The notes: generated by a model not told the origin, from the letters alone. A stretch of DNA of 64,000 nt from Thiorhodovibrio litoralis (GCF_033954455.1 NZ_CP121473.1:1846501-1910500); one strand, 5' to 3'; numbered from the stretch's first letter, positions 13,044-22,655 are shown. A program made the numbers and translations.

Positions 13044-13829
13044 CTAGAATTTGAACAGATCCTCTTCCTGTTCGAAAAACAGTTGATCGAGGCTGGGTTC
13101 GGCGGCGGCCTGTTGCTGCTTGAGGCGCCCAAGGGCGGCGCAGCGTTGGGCCAGCTCGTGCAGGTGGGTGGTGGCGATGAGTTGCGCGTAGGCCAGGCCG
13201 AGCGCCTGGTGGCGGTTGAGCTGGTGGAGTTGCTCGGGGCTGAGCGCCTTGAGGGCGGCTTCGTTGATGCGATAGAAGCCGGTCAGATCCTGCACGCCCT
13301 GGGAGCCGGGCAGGCGAAGCGGCCAAGGCTCGATCAGATCGGGGATGGCGGTCAGTTCGGCCATCACCCGCTCCACGGCCAGACCGCCCTTGAGGCGTTG
13401 GTGGAGAAAGTCCAGCACCTCGGCGCTTTTGGCGCTGAGCTGGCCATCGGCCTCGAACAGTCGATACGCGCCAGGGGTGTTGACCGCTACCAGGGCGGCG
13501 GGGTCGATGCACAGCAGGGGTTGCTCGGGATTGTCGGGCGCGAAGCCCAGCTCAAAGGGCGCGCCGCGCAGTTTGGAGGGTACATAGCTGCCGAGCCAGC
13601 GGCCATCAGCCGGGTGGACATAGGCGTTGAAGCCGGGGCCGAGCAGGGCCACCAGTTGGTAGTGGTCGGCGGGTTTGGTAAAGCCGAGCACAAGGTGACC
13701 GCTGGCGCGGGTGAGTTCATCAAACGCCAGCGGCACCAGGGTTTGCCCGGCGGCGAAGGCATAGCCGCGCACCGCTTGCCAGGCCTCCTCGGCGTGGTCT
13801 TGGGGGGAGACGGGGATGTAGTCGGGCAT
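13044..13829 (-). CDS. SapC-family protein
   Basis: 261 residues. Features of the SapC family (PF07277): YAFAAGQTLVPLAFDELTRAS near the start, YQLVALLGPGFNAYVHPADGRWLGSYVPSKLRGAPFEL, LCIDPAALV and the helical C-terminal half with LTGFYRINEAALKALSPEQLHQLNRHQALGLAYAQL. SapC was first described beside S-layer genes of Campylobacter. Its biochemical role is unknown, and no signal peptide is visible, so it is probably cytoplasmic. It lies between the DUF4214 surface-protein gene upstream (with a hairpin terminator in the gap) and the ATP-grasp gene 17 bp downstream, with which it likely forms an operon. Confidence 0.85.
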   Translation of the reverse strand: MPDYIPVSPQDHAEEAWQAVRGYAFAAGQTLVPLAFDELTRASGHLVLGFTKPADHYQLVALLGPGFNAYVHPADGRWLGSYVPSKLRGAPFELGFAPDNPEQPLLCIDPAALVAVNTPGAYRLFEADGQLSAKSAEVLDFLHQRLKGGLAVERVMAELTAIPDLIEPWPLRLPGSQGVQDLTGFYRINEAALKALSPEQLHQLNRHQALGLAYAQLIATTHLHELAQRCAALGRLKQQQAAAEPSLDQLFFEQEEDLFKF

Positions 13830-13855
13830 GGGTCTTTATCGGTTCTTAAATGACA

Positions 13856-13885
13856 AAACCCCCGGCACGGGGCCGGGGGTTTTTC
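13856..13885. terminator. Strong bidirectional-looking intrinsic terminator
   Basis: Stem CCCCCGGC / GCCGGGGG with a short GC-rich loop, flanked by AAAA on the left and TTTTTCGTTTT on the right. It sits between the DUF4214 gene stop (13926, minus strand) and the sapC start (13829, minus strand). On the minus strand the stem is followed by TTTTG, so it can end or attenuate the surface-protein transcript before sapC. Confidence 0.85.
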
Positions 13886-15772
13886 GTTTTCCTCGCGGTG
13901 TGACTATTGTCAGCGCGGGTTGGTTTTAGAGGTCGCCAGCAGCGTATTCGAAGGTACCGTTGCCGCCGATTACGCCGATTAGATCGACGTAGCCTAACAT
14001 ATGGCCAAGCGAGTCATTAGCTTCGTCGATGGTGTTGATTTCATCATCCTCTCCTCCATATAACCCTGCAAAAACTTCACCCACATTGTTCAACGCATTG
14101 AACAGCACATCTTCTCTCATCACGTTCAACAAATCCAAGCTCGCGGTGTGCTGATTGGTACTGCCACCGGCAGTATCAGCAAAGCCAATACTCAAGGTGA
14201 CATAGCCTTCCGCCGAGCCCTCAGTAGCATTGACAGACAAAATCCAAGAATCCAGCGCAGTTTCGCTAGTTATACTTGTCGTGTCGCTGAAGTCCAAGAC
14301 GTCGTTTGTGTTAAAGCCAGTATCGCCATCCGAACTGGCAATAGTCATGTTCTCGATGATCAGCTGCCCTCTGAGATCACCCAGATCAGGCAGCACAACC
14401 GTTTGGCTGGACTTGGGCCAGCCTATCTCACCCGGATAAAGATCGTCTTTGTTACCGTCTGAGAATCCAGCCAATACAACGCGCTCAAGCGTAGCCGTTT
14501 CATCCAGGTTCGACAAATCCAGCGTGGTGCGTTCCGTGTCCTTCAGATTCGAGATGTCAATCTCATCGATCATTCCGTTCGTCGTGTCCGTCTTATCGAG
14601 AAGCACATTGGCGTCGCTGAAGGCATCGAAGTTGGTGGCACCATCGGTACCCGGGGTCATGACAATCTTGGCAAGATCCATGAGATCGTCATCTGTGCAA
14701 GCATCGTCATCGGTGTAATTGAATGTCACCACTCCATCAGATAGATTCGCCGTGAATTCAGGCACAGGGATCACTAGTGTCCCAACGTTTCGTACACGGT
14801 CCACGTAAGTACTTATATTTAATATACATTTAGGATTTTTCGAGAAAATCGACTTGAACGCGTCGGCTCATTTCGCCCAGCCTCCGTCCGGAATCTTTGA
14901 CTGGAGGCTAATTGCGAATGTATACCGGCAAACTCGTTTTCTCACAGTTAACCGAGCATCTTCCGTTGCCGGCTTTTCGGCAGTGCGTGACGCGTTATCG
15001 TGGCAACCATAAGATCAAATCATTCTCGTGTCTCGATCAGTTCCTAAGCATGATGTTCGCGCAACTGACCTATCGGGAAAGCCTTCGAGATATTGAAACG
15101 ACTCTGCGCGCGCATTCGAGCAAGCTTTACCACATGGGTATTCGTGGAGGGATATCGCGGAATACCCTTGCTAACGCCAACCAGGTCCGTGACTGGCGGA
15201 TTTATGCCGACTTCACTAGCACGCTAATTCAAATCGCCCGTGGCCTCTATAGCAACGAAAAACTCGCGCTTGACCTTGAGCAGACAGTTTACGCCTTTGA
15301 CTCATCCACAATCGATCTTTGTCTTTCTGTTTTTCCATGGGCGCCTTTTCGGCGCACGAAAGCGGGCATAAAACTCCATACATTACTGGACCTACGCGGT
15401 AACATACCGAGTTTTATCGCAATTTCCGACGCAAAACTGAATGACGTCAAGGCGCTAGATTTGCTGACTATTGAGCCGGGCGCTTTCTATATCATGGATC
15501 GTGCGTATCTAGATTTTGAGCGTCTTTATCGCTTTCAACTCGCCGGGGCCTTTTTTGTTATACGCGCCAAATCGAATACAAAGATGCGAAGATTGCACTC
15601 TCGCCCGGTCGACAAGACAACCGGATTAAGATGCGACCAAACTGTCTCTCTAACAGGTGTCAATACGCATACCATTACCCATATCTCCCCGCCCCAGCGT
15701 CGTCCGGGGCTGGACACAGCTCCCGAGTTCTGCTGAGATGCCCTTTCATCTTCAGCAAGGGGACGGGAGACC

Positions 15773-16654
15773 ATGGACCAAGCGATTCCAAGCCGTTTAT
15801 GTGGGCGCCCTTTCAACGAGACCGACTTAGCGCGCATTCGCCAGGAGATCGCGCTGGCGCAGCCGCCGCTGCGCGCGGAGATCGCTCGGCGGGTGTGCCG
15901 CGCGCTGGAGTGGACCGATATCCAAGGCCGCCCCAAGCTCATGAGTGCCCGGGTGGGACTGCTGCGGTTGCATCGTGCCGGGCTCATTGTGCTGCCGCCA
16001 CCGACCTGCGGCAATGGCAATGGGCGGCGCTTCGTCCCGCGCCCCGAGTCCCGGCCCGAACCGATCCCAGTGTCCGTCCCGCTGCGCGCGCTCAGCGGCT
16101 TGCGCCTGGCGCGCGTTGATGATCGAAGGGCCTCGCAATTATGGAACGGCCTGATCGAGCGCTACCACTACCTCGGCTACAGTCCCCTGCCTGGTGCGCA
16201 GCTGCGCTACCTGATCCAGTGGGATGGCGGTCTGCTCGGCGCCATCGGCTTTGGCGCGGCGGCCTGGAAAGTCGCTGCCCGCGACCGCTGGATTGGCTGG
16301 ACGCCCGCGCAGCGCCAAGCACACCTGGGACGGGTGCTCAACAACGCCCGCTTCCTCATCCTGCCCTGGGTGCAGGTCAAACACCTCGCCTCCAAGGTGC
16401 TGTCCTTGGCCGCGCGGCAAGTCAGTGTCGACTTTCCCGCCCGCTATGGCGAGCGTCTGGTGCTGCTGGAGACCTTTGTCGAGACCCCACGCTTTGCCGG
16501 GACCTGTTACCGTGCCGCCAACTGGCACGACTTGGGCGAAACCACCGGGCGCGGCAAGTGCGACCGCACCCATCGGGCCGCGCTGCCGCGCAAGGCGATC
16601 TATGTCTACCCGCTGGCGGCGGACTTCCGCGCCGCCCTGGGGGTGGTGGCATGA
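15773..16654 (+). CDS. DUF4338 (DruA-like) protein carried by an IS4-type element
   Basis: 293 residues. The second half is the DUF4338 core: LIERYHYLGYSPLPGAQLRYLI, LLGAIGFGAAAWKVAARDRWIGW, HLGRVLNNARFLILPWVQVKHLASKVL, YGERLVLLETFVETPRFAGTCYRAANW and LGETTGRGK. DUF4338 also defines DruA, the marker protein of Druantia anti-phage systems, but none of the other Druantia genes are here. The stop overlaps the transposase start by 4 nt (ATGA at 16651-16654), implying translational coupling and a role within the transposon, for example an accessory or target-choice factor (inference). The start at ATG 15773 follows AAGGGGACGGGAGACC. Confidence 0.8.
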   Translation: MDQAIPSRLCGRPFNETDLARIRQEIALAQPPLRAEIARRVCRALEWTDIQGRPKLMSARVGLLRLHRAGLIVLPPPTCGNGNGRRFVPRPESRPEPIPVSVPLRALSGLRLARVDDRRASQLWNGLIERYHYLGYSPLPGAQLRYLIQWDGGLLGAIGFGAAAWKVAARDRWIGWTPAQRQAHLGRVLNNARFLILPWVQVKHLASKVLSLAARQVSVDFPARYGERLVLLETFVETPRFAGTCYRAANWHDLGETTGRGKCDRTHRAALPRKAIYVYPLAADFRAALGVVA

Positions 16655-18021
16655 TCGCGCTGGCCTCTGAACTGCAGGACATCTCTCTGGGCGACAAGCG
16701 CCTGAATCATCGCGCCCAACAGGTGCTTGAAACCCTCGGCGCCAAGCCGACACAAAGTATTCCCGGGGCTTGCAACGGTTGGTATGAGACCCGGGCCGCC
16801 TATCGCTTTTTCGATCATCCCACGGTCACCGCCGAGCAGATCCTCGCACCCCATTTTGCTTGTACCGAAGAACGTCTGCGCGAGCATCCGCGGGTGCTGT
16901 GTATCCAAGATACCAGCGAGCTGGACTATACAACCAAAAAAGGCATTGTCGGTCTTGGGCCACTGAACTTTGAGAGCCGCTATGGGATGTACATCCATCC
17001 CACCTTGGCGGTCACGCCCGAGCGCCTCGCGCTGGGGCTGCTGGATTTGCACACTTTTGTGCGCGAGCCCGGTAGCCTGGGCCAGGACAAAGACTCGCGC
17101 CGCCCACTGGAGGAGAAAGAAAGCGTGCGCTGGGTCGATGGCTACGCGCGCGTCAATGCGCTGGCCGAGGAACTGAGCGACACGCGCTTGACCTATGTTG
17201 CCGATCGCGAGGGCGACATCTACGACCTGTTTGTTGAAGCGCCCATCCCCGAGAACAGCGCCGATTGGCTGGTACGGGTGCAGCATCGCGACCGCTGCTT
17301 GGCCGATGGCAGAAAGCTCAATGAGGCCCTGGACGCCGCTGCGGTGCTCACCGAGATCACCTTCGAGCGTCCCGCCACCAAGGGGGCCAAAGCACGCCAG
17401 GTCAAGCAGGAGATCAAGGTGGTGCGCGTGACCCTGAAGGCACCCTGGCGCCCGGATCGCACCTTGCCCGATGTCACGGTCACGGCCTTGCTCGCCACCG
17501 AGGTCAATCCACCCGCCGGCGAGGAGCCACTCAACTGGCTGTTGCTGACCAATCTGGCGGTGCAGAGCGCCGAGGAGGCCATCGAGACGCTCTCCTGGTA
17601 TCTTTGCAGGTGGCAAGTGGAGATTTTTTTCCGGATCTTAAAAAGTGGCTGCCGCATCGAGGAGCTGCAGCTCGAGACGCGCGAGCGCCTGGAGCCGGCG
17701 CTCGCTTTGTACATGATCATCGCGTGGCGGGTGCTGTACCTGACCATGCTCGGGCGCGAGTGCCCGGAGTTGCCTTGCGATGCGGTCTTTGCCGAGGAGG
17801 AATGGAAGGCGGTCTATCTGGTCACCCAGAAACAAGCGCCACCCGAGCAGCCGCCCTCGCTCGATACCATGGTGCGCATGGTCGCCTCCCTGGGCGGCTT
17901 TCTCAACCGCAAATCCGATGGGTTCCCGGGACCGAAGACGCTCTGGATTGGGTTGCAGCGCATCCCCGATTTTGTCATGGCGCTGGAGGCTTACCGCAGC
18001 GTCAGGGATAGTTATGGGTAA
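16651..18021 (+). CDS. IS4-family (IS50/Tn5-like) transposase
   Basis: 456 residues from ATG 16651. The N-terminus (ASELQDISLGDKRLNHRAQQ; NGWYETRAAYRFFDHP) matches the DNA-binding domain of Tn5-type transposases. Catalytic residues are visible as Asp in CIQDTSELDYT, Asp in YVADREGDIYD and Glu in the YREK-like LSWYLCRWQVEIFFRILKSG. The frame is intact and ends inside the right end of the element. A much longer open frame from 16141 overlaps the DUF4338 gene out of frame and is not used. Confidence 0.92.
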   Translation: MIALASELQDISLGDKRLNHRAQQVLETLGAKPTQSIPGACNGWYETRAAYRFFDHPTVTAEQILAPHFACTEERLREHPRVLCIQDTSELDYTTKKGIVGLGPLNFESRYGMYIHPTLAVTPERLALGLLDLHTFVREPGSLGQDKDSRRPLEEKESVRWVDGYARVNALAEELSDTRLTYVADREGDIYDLFVEAPIPENSADWLVRVQHRDRCLADGRKLNEALDAAAVLTEITFERPATKGAKARQVKQEIKVVRVTLKAPWRPDRTLPDVTVTALLATEVNPPAGEEPLNWLLLTNLAVQSAEEAIETLSWYLCRWQVEIFFRILKSGCRIEELQLETRERLEPALALYMIIAWRVLYLTMLGRECPELPCDAVFAEEEWKAVYLVTQKQAPPEQPPSLDTMVRMVASLGGFLNRKSDGFPGPKTLWIGLQRIPDFVMALEAYRSVRDSYG

Positions 18022-18495
18022 TGGTATGGTCAATACGGCCTTGCGTTATCCGCAGCATCTTCGCCGCATTAAGTTCATCGATCCAGCAACGAATAAAGAA
18101 CTGGTTTTCTTAACAAACAACTTTGCTTTGTCCGCATTCACGATCACAGAGCTTTATCGGAATCGCTGGTACGTAGAACTGTTTTTTAAATGGATCAAGC
18201 AACACCTGCGCATAAAAGCTTTCTTTGGCACGACTGAAAATGCAGTCAAATCGCAAATTTGGATAGCGATCTCGACATATGTATTAGTAGCAATTGTAAA
18301 GAAACGATTGAATATCAATGAAAGTCTGTATAGTTTGCTACAGGTTCTGAGCCTGACGTTGTTCGAGCGTGTGCATATAAATCAACTACTTAACCATGTT
18401 CCCGACAAATACACAGATCAGGAAAACGCTAAGCAATTGAATTTATTCGATTAAACGTTGGGACACTAGTGCACAGGGATATCATCACCAGCAGC

Positions 18496-19798
18496 CAGGG
18501 CTATCGCATCAACGCTTAATAATATACTTTTAGACACAGGTAGAGGTTTCCAAGATAATCAGCTGAAAATACTTGCCTGACTCGGAGACCTGCCATGCCA
18601 TCTGCTACTGCCCTTGATCACGCACTCACGCGGCACTTTGCCCCACTTGTCGATCCGCGCAACCCCACGCAGCGGCGGCACATTCTTCTGGAGATGATCG
18701 TGATCGCCATCGCCGCTATTCTTGGCGGGGCCGAGGGCTTCGCGGCGATCGCACAGTTTGGGCGCAGCAAGGAGGCATGGCTGCGGCAGTTTCTGGACTT
18801 GCCCAATGGGATTCCGTCCCACGATACCTTCGGGCGGGTGTTTTCGCTGATCGAGCCGGCGGCCTTTCAAGCCTGCTTCCGCTCGTGGGCCGAATCGATT
18901 CGCGAACTGATCCCGGCGGAGGTGGTGGCCATTGATGGCAAGACCCTGCGTCACTCCTTTGATCGGGCACGCGGACTGGGGGCATTGCATATGGTCAGCG
19001 CATGGGCCACGGCGAACCGGATGGTGCTGGGACAGGTTGCCACCGAAGCGAAGTCCAACGAGATCACCGCGATTCCGAAGTTGCTGGAACTGCTCTGCCT
19101 GCGCGGATGCATCGTCACGATCGATGCCATGGGCTGCCAGAAAGCCATTGCCGCGCAAATTATCGACCAAGGCGGCGACTACTTGCTGGCCCTCAAAGGC
19201 AACCAAGGTCACCTGGTCGAAGAGGTCAATGAAGCGTTCATTGAAGCCGATGCGCGCGGCTATGCCGGACTGGTCTCTGAGGGCGTTGAAACGCGCGACA
19301 GCGGACATGGCCGCGTCGAAACCCGTCGCTACCGCACGCTTGAAGACCTCAGCGCGGTGCCACACAGCGAAGGCTGGAAGGGGATGAACATGATCGGCAT
19401 GGTGCAGAGTGAGCGCACCTGCAACGGCAAAATCACGCAAGAGACACGCTACTACATCGGGAGCTGTGGCATCAACGCCGACACCTTTGCTACAGCCGCG
19501 CGCGGCCATTGGGGGATCGAAAACGCGGTTCACTGGTGTCTGGATATCGGCTTTCGCGAAGATGAGTCGCGCCTGCGCGAGCCGATTGCACGGGAGAACT
19601 TCGCGGTCTTGAGACATCTTGCCCTGACTCGGCTGAAAAAGGACTCCACGCATAAACTGGGGATTCACAACAAGCGATTGACGGCTGGGTGGAATGAGAA
19701 ATACCTGGGAAAACTGCTTTTTGAGCCGCCCGATCCGCCACGGCGGAAGACGATGTCAGGCGACTCGAATATTAGTGGACCTTGATGCGATTGCCCTG
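18496..19798 (+). mobile_element. ISAs1-family insertion sequence
   Basis: 1303 bp. Terminal inverted repeats CAGGGCTATCGCATCAA (left) and, in reverse, CAGGGCAATCGCATCAA (right) are typical of ISAs1. The 10-bp direct repeat CACCAGCAGC lies on both sides (18486-18495 and 19799-19808). It inserted in the DUF4214 gene 15 bp from the other insertion, on the opposite coding strand to the gene. Confidence 0.95.
18595..19785 (+). CDS. ISAs1-family transposase
   Basis: 396 residues, complete. Family landmarks: HFAPLVDPRNPTQRRHILLEM, ILGGAEGFAAIAQFG, LPNGIPSHDTFGRVF, VVAIDGKTLRHSFDR with the first Asp, CIVTIDAMGCQKAIA with the second, DYLLALKGNQ, and RGHWGIENAVHWCLDIGFREDESR with the catalytic Glu near the C-terminus. 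The stop codon lies within the right inverted repeat, as is common in this family. No defects were seen, so the element is probably functional. Confidence 0.95.
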   Translation: MPSATALDHALTRHFAPLVDPRNPTQRRHILLEMIVIAIAAILGGAEGFAAIAQFGRSKEAWLRQFLDLPNGIPSHDTFGRVFSLIEPAAFQACFRSWAESIRELIPAEVVAIDGKTLRHSFDRARGLGALHMVSAWATANRMVLGQVATEAKSNEITAIPKLLELLCLRGCIVTIDAMGCQKAIAAQIIDQGGDYLLALKGNQGHLVEEVNEAFIEADARGYAGLVSEGVETRDSGHGRVETRRYRTLEDLSAVPHSEGWKGMNMIGMVQSERTCNGKITQETRYYIGSCGINADTFATAARGHWGIENAVHWCLDIGFREDESRLREPIARENFAVLRHLALTRLKKDSTHKLGIHNKRLTAGWNEKYLGKLLFEPPDPPRRKTMSGDSNISGP

Positions 19799-20670
19799 CA
19801 CCAGCAGCGTATGCGAATGTCCCGCCGTCCCCGAGAAAACTGATGAGGCCGGTGTAGCCGTCAGAGCTGTCGCCGATAGCAGAAAGAAAGTAGTTAGCTT
19901 CCGAAATAGTATCGATGACAGCGTTATCGGGGCCACCGCCTTCCTGACTGCCCCAATACGCGCGTGCGTAGGCGTCATCCAACTGACCATTGAGCGCGTC
20001 AAAGAGCAGGTCATCTTTCATCACATTTTGCAGCACCAATGCGCCAGCGTCTCTGTCATCATTCAAATCAATGTCCAGGTTGACATAGCCATCCTCGGCG
20101 TCATTGTTTGTAATGAAGACTCGATCAATCCAGCTATTCAACTTAGCTGCCTCCGTGACGCAAGATGTGGCGCTGAAGTCCAGGACGTCATTTTTGACGA
20201 GGCCATCTGTCCCCTGACTAGCAACCGTCATATTTTCGATAACCATGGTGCCTTGGATATCCGCCAGATTAGGCAGCACGACCGTCTGATTCGACTTCTG
20301 ACCGCCGTCGGTGCTCAGATCGCTTTTGTTGTTGGCGTCTGTGTCGAAGTCCGCTAACTTGATACCAAAATCGACATTATTCGCATCGTTATCGGCATTT
20401 ACCACCAAAGCGGACAAATCCAGCCTGGTCGGCTCCGCATCCTTCAGATTCGAGATGTCGATGCCATCGAATCCATCCGCAGTCTCCGTATCAGTCCCCA
20501 GAGAAGAACCATCGGAAGCATCAGCGTCGTCAAAGCCCTCAAAGGTGGCGGTGCCGCCATCAAGGGTCATGTTAATCCGGGCGATCTCTGTCAGATCATC
20601 TGTTGAGTCGCTGTCGGCAGCGTCATAATCAAAGGTCACCATTCCGTCGGTGACCTCAGCTGTGAAGCTA

Positions 20671-20694
20671 GGAGTCGGAGTCGGAGTCGGAGTC
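20671..20694 (-). repeat. Hexanucleotide microsatellite coding a Pro-Thr linker
   Basis: Four exact copies of GGAGTC on the plus strand encode the (PT)n hinge between the helical region and the first 270-residue repeat of the DUF4214 protein. Copy-number change here would keep the frame and alter linker length. Confidence 0.85.
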
Positions 20695-21611
20695 GGGGTA
20701 CCAGCACCAGTAGTCCCAGTATCAGTAGTCGGATTCAAAATCTCCTCAACATCCCCACCCAGCCCTGCGGTACTGCCAGTATCAGCCGCATCATTGAAGA
20801 CTGTGACCAGCTCGGTGATCTCTGTATCAGAGTCAATCGCATCAAAGAATGCCCCCAGATCACCATCGAAGTCGGCTAGGGCCGCCTTGACGCTGCCAGG
20901 GGTTGCCACCTCTGCTTCGGCCATCGCCACAAGTAGCTCGCCGACCTGCTCGGCCGAGAGGTTCGCGTTAGCCAGCGCGCCGGCAAATCCCGCCCCTCCA
21001 TCCGCGAGCATGGCTTGGATGGCCGTAGGATTGGTGTTACCGATCTCGACCAGCCGGATGCAAGAATCGAGTAGACCTTGGATATCAGCCGCGTTGAATT
21101 GAGACGCCATCTGCGCGGAGAGGACTGCTTCGGCCGCGTCGGCTGCCGTCACGCTCTCAAGGAAAAATTGTGCGCCTGCCTTCGACTCGGGCGTGTCGAA
21201 GGACAACCCATCTTCGGTCATGGCGTCCGTAAAGAGGGTTGATGCCTCACGCTTGGCGTCGAGCTCAGCGGTGTCGGCGGCGCTGGCATTGTAGGCGATG
21301 GTGTAGGCCATCTCGGCGACGGAGATTTCGTTATTGCTGACCAGGCCGGCCCAGTAGGTCTCGCCGGCGGGTGCGGCGTCGCGGCCAAAAACGTTTTGAA
21401 ACACTTGGTTGACTTGATCCTTTGGGTCGAGGCCGTCGTAGTAGGCCTTGCCCTCGTCGGACTTGTAGAAGTCGTCAACAAGGATCAGGTAGTTACCGTC
21501 GGAGGCATCGAGCTTCTGGGCGTAGTATTCGAGCCCGTCTGGTGACGGCGGGCGACCCATGTAGGCGATGAATAGGGTGTTGACTTGAGCGTAATAATCA
21601 GCAGCTGACAT

Positions 21612-22577
21612 CGATTCATCCTATTGAAACGATTCGGATAAGTTTGGGAAAGAAGGAGCGTTGTTTTCGATTGTTCTTGCGATTTCCAGATATCAACGAA
21701 GCGCCTTTCCAGGTAGCGTAAAGCGGTTCAAATACCGCATACGGGAATATACCCGAAAAATGGAAAAGGGGTGTGCTGTTTTTGATTATTGTTGACGGTA
21801 ATAGTCGGTTATCGAGTGACCGGCTCGGACGAGTCGCCGGCGGGATTCGTGTGTGGCCATTGCTTAAGGCTGAACTACAAGAGCCAGCGCGAAAGCCCGA
21901 GTGACAGGGTTATCAGACCCGCGGAGAGGATTCCCGAGCGGCTAGGTTGGCGTCCGGGCATCGGCAACGAGCATGGCAACAACCCACGAGGCATGACTTG
22001 GCGAAAGTATCGGCCATCGGCTGATACGTGGTAGGCGAAGTTGGGGAGAAATCGAGAACGCACCACCATTCGCTCGCTTGAGATCGGCCCGTTCCAGTCT
22101 TCGCCCATAACGAGAGGAAAAACACTCGGAGTCCAGGTGGGTCGGAAATTCCAGCGTCCGCTTATCATTCGTTGATGCCCGCGCTCCACGGCACGACAAT
22201 GACCGCTACTGGCCGGTAAGCGACCCCAACAGGTGTCGTCATAGATGCGGAAAAACCGCAAGCGGTTCGACCTAAGTATTGGGGGCGGCCCCTGACACAC
22301 GACCGTCATCGGCTCTGCGAGCGGCAACGGCGGCAGTGCACTCCCGAGCGGCATTGCGTCCAACTCATTGATTATGTGCCTAGAACCGCCCTAAAAAATC
22401 CGCCTGCCGTGGACCACGCTCCCCTGCCGATGCCGGACTGTGAGCTTCTCGACCAGCCCAAGCCAGACTTCGAGTTTGACCATCGCAACCTTTGGTAACC
22501 GTCGACTCTCTGCTGCAAAAGAGGGTGGGGACGCCCTCATCGCCCGACGGCACGCTGTGCCGCACAACCCGCCCCAG
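21612..22577. other. No gene recognised; upstream region of the DUF4214 gene and debris
   Basis: The first ~150 bp upstream of ATG 21611 are AT-rich and should hold the promoter of the surface-protein gene; I cannot place -35/-10 boxes with confidence. The rest has open frames in several registers (the longest on the minus strand, 21875-22363), none with recognisable motifs or a convincing ribosome site. Confidence 0.5.
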
Positions 22578-22655
22578 CAACCCGCGCCGTTGCGGCGCTC
22601 GCGTTCCCCGTCAGCCCCACCGTTGCACCTTGACCGCGCATCTCGCCTTCGCTCG
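22578..22655. repeat. Degenerate dispersed repeat, copy A
   Basis: About 78 bp, sharing CAGCCCCACCG-TGCA and GCGCATCTCGCC-TCGCT with 42823-42901 at roughly three quarters identity by eye. Plus-strand translation keeps QPHRC-LTAHLA-AR in both copies. Its origin is unknown. Confidence 0.5.

Larger units (their letters stand above)
15668..18028 (+). mobile_element. IS4-type element carrying a DruA-like (DUF4338) gene
   Basis: 2361 bp with 16-bp perfect terminal inverted repeats CATACCATTACCCATA, flanked by the 9-bp target duplication GTCAATACG (15659-15667 and 18029-18037). It holds two overlapping genes: a DUF4338 protein and an IS50/Tn5-like transposase. It inserted into the transposase of the outer element, so it is the younger of the two. 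Confidence 0.93.
14918..18454 (+). pseudogene. IS4-type transposase split by a second element
   Basis: The N-terminal half (ATG 14918 to 15667) carries MYTGKLVFSQLTEHLPLPAF (DUF4372-type N-terminus), YAFDSSTIDLCLSVFPWAPF with the first catalytic Asp and YIMDRAYLDFERLY with the second. The C-terminal half (18038-18454) carries ITELYRNRWYVELFFKWIKQH, the YREK-like box with the catalytic Glu, and ends in QLNLFD. Joining the halves across one copy of the 9-bp repeat GTCAATACG restores the frame exactly (SLTGVNTALRYPQHL). The protein was thus intact until the inner element landed. Confidence 0.92.
14772..18471 (+). mobile_element. IS4-type (DUF4372/ISPepr1-like) element, itself interrupted
   Basis: Perfect 19-bp terminal inverted repeats, CACTAGTGTCCCAACGTTT at 14772 and its complement ending at 18471. 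The element is flanked by the 9-bp direct repeat CACAGGGAT (14763-14771 and 18472-18480), a textbook target-site duplication inside the DUF4214 gene. It contains a second transposon at 15668-18028. Without that insert the element is about 1.33 kb. Confidence 0.93.
13926..21611 (-). pseudogene. DUF4214-domain surface-layer-like protein gene, split by nested transposons
   Basis: Removing both insertions (14772-18471 with one TACTAG-flanking 9-bp repeat copy, and 18496-19798 with one 10-bp repeat copy) joins 19809-21611, 18481-18495 and 13926-14771 into one frame of 2664 nt, 887 residues. Residues ~1-110 are DUF4214-like (ADYYAQVNTLFIAYMGRPPSPDGLEYYAQ... VFGRDAAPAGETYWAGLV), a module of secreted proteins. 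Residues ~110-310 are Ala-rich helical. A (PT)n linker follows, then two tandem ~270-residue repeats: both start FTA-DG-VTF-Y, share IDISNLKD, QTVVLP, IENMT(V/I)AS, NDVLDFS, and end GTF(A/E)YAAG. There is no N-terminal signal peptide, so export, if any, would be by a C-terminal (type I) route. The start has an AGGA site 8 nt upstream. As it stands the gene gives two truncated frames (19665-21611 and 13926-14804). Confidence 0.85.

Noticed and set aside
10849-13512. Single 887-residue protein on the minus strand
   Set aside because: The first ~160 codons overlap sapC out of frame and are Arg/Pro-rich nonsense; the last ~80 codons are IS1634 sequence. The real gene starts at 13026 and its native part ends at 11086.
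15773-16654. Complete Druantia defence system
   Set aside because: Only the DruA-like gene exists; the large helicase DruE and the other Druantia genes are absent and the gene lies within transposon borders.
16141-18021. 626-residue transposase
   Set aside because: The part before 16651 overlaps the DUF4338 gene in another frame; ATG 16651 gives a normal Tn5-like protein.
21875-22363. 162-residue minus-strand ORF
   Set aside because: No recognisable domain, no ribosome site and atypical composition; not enough to call a gene.
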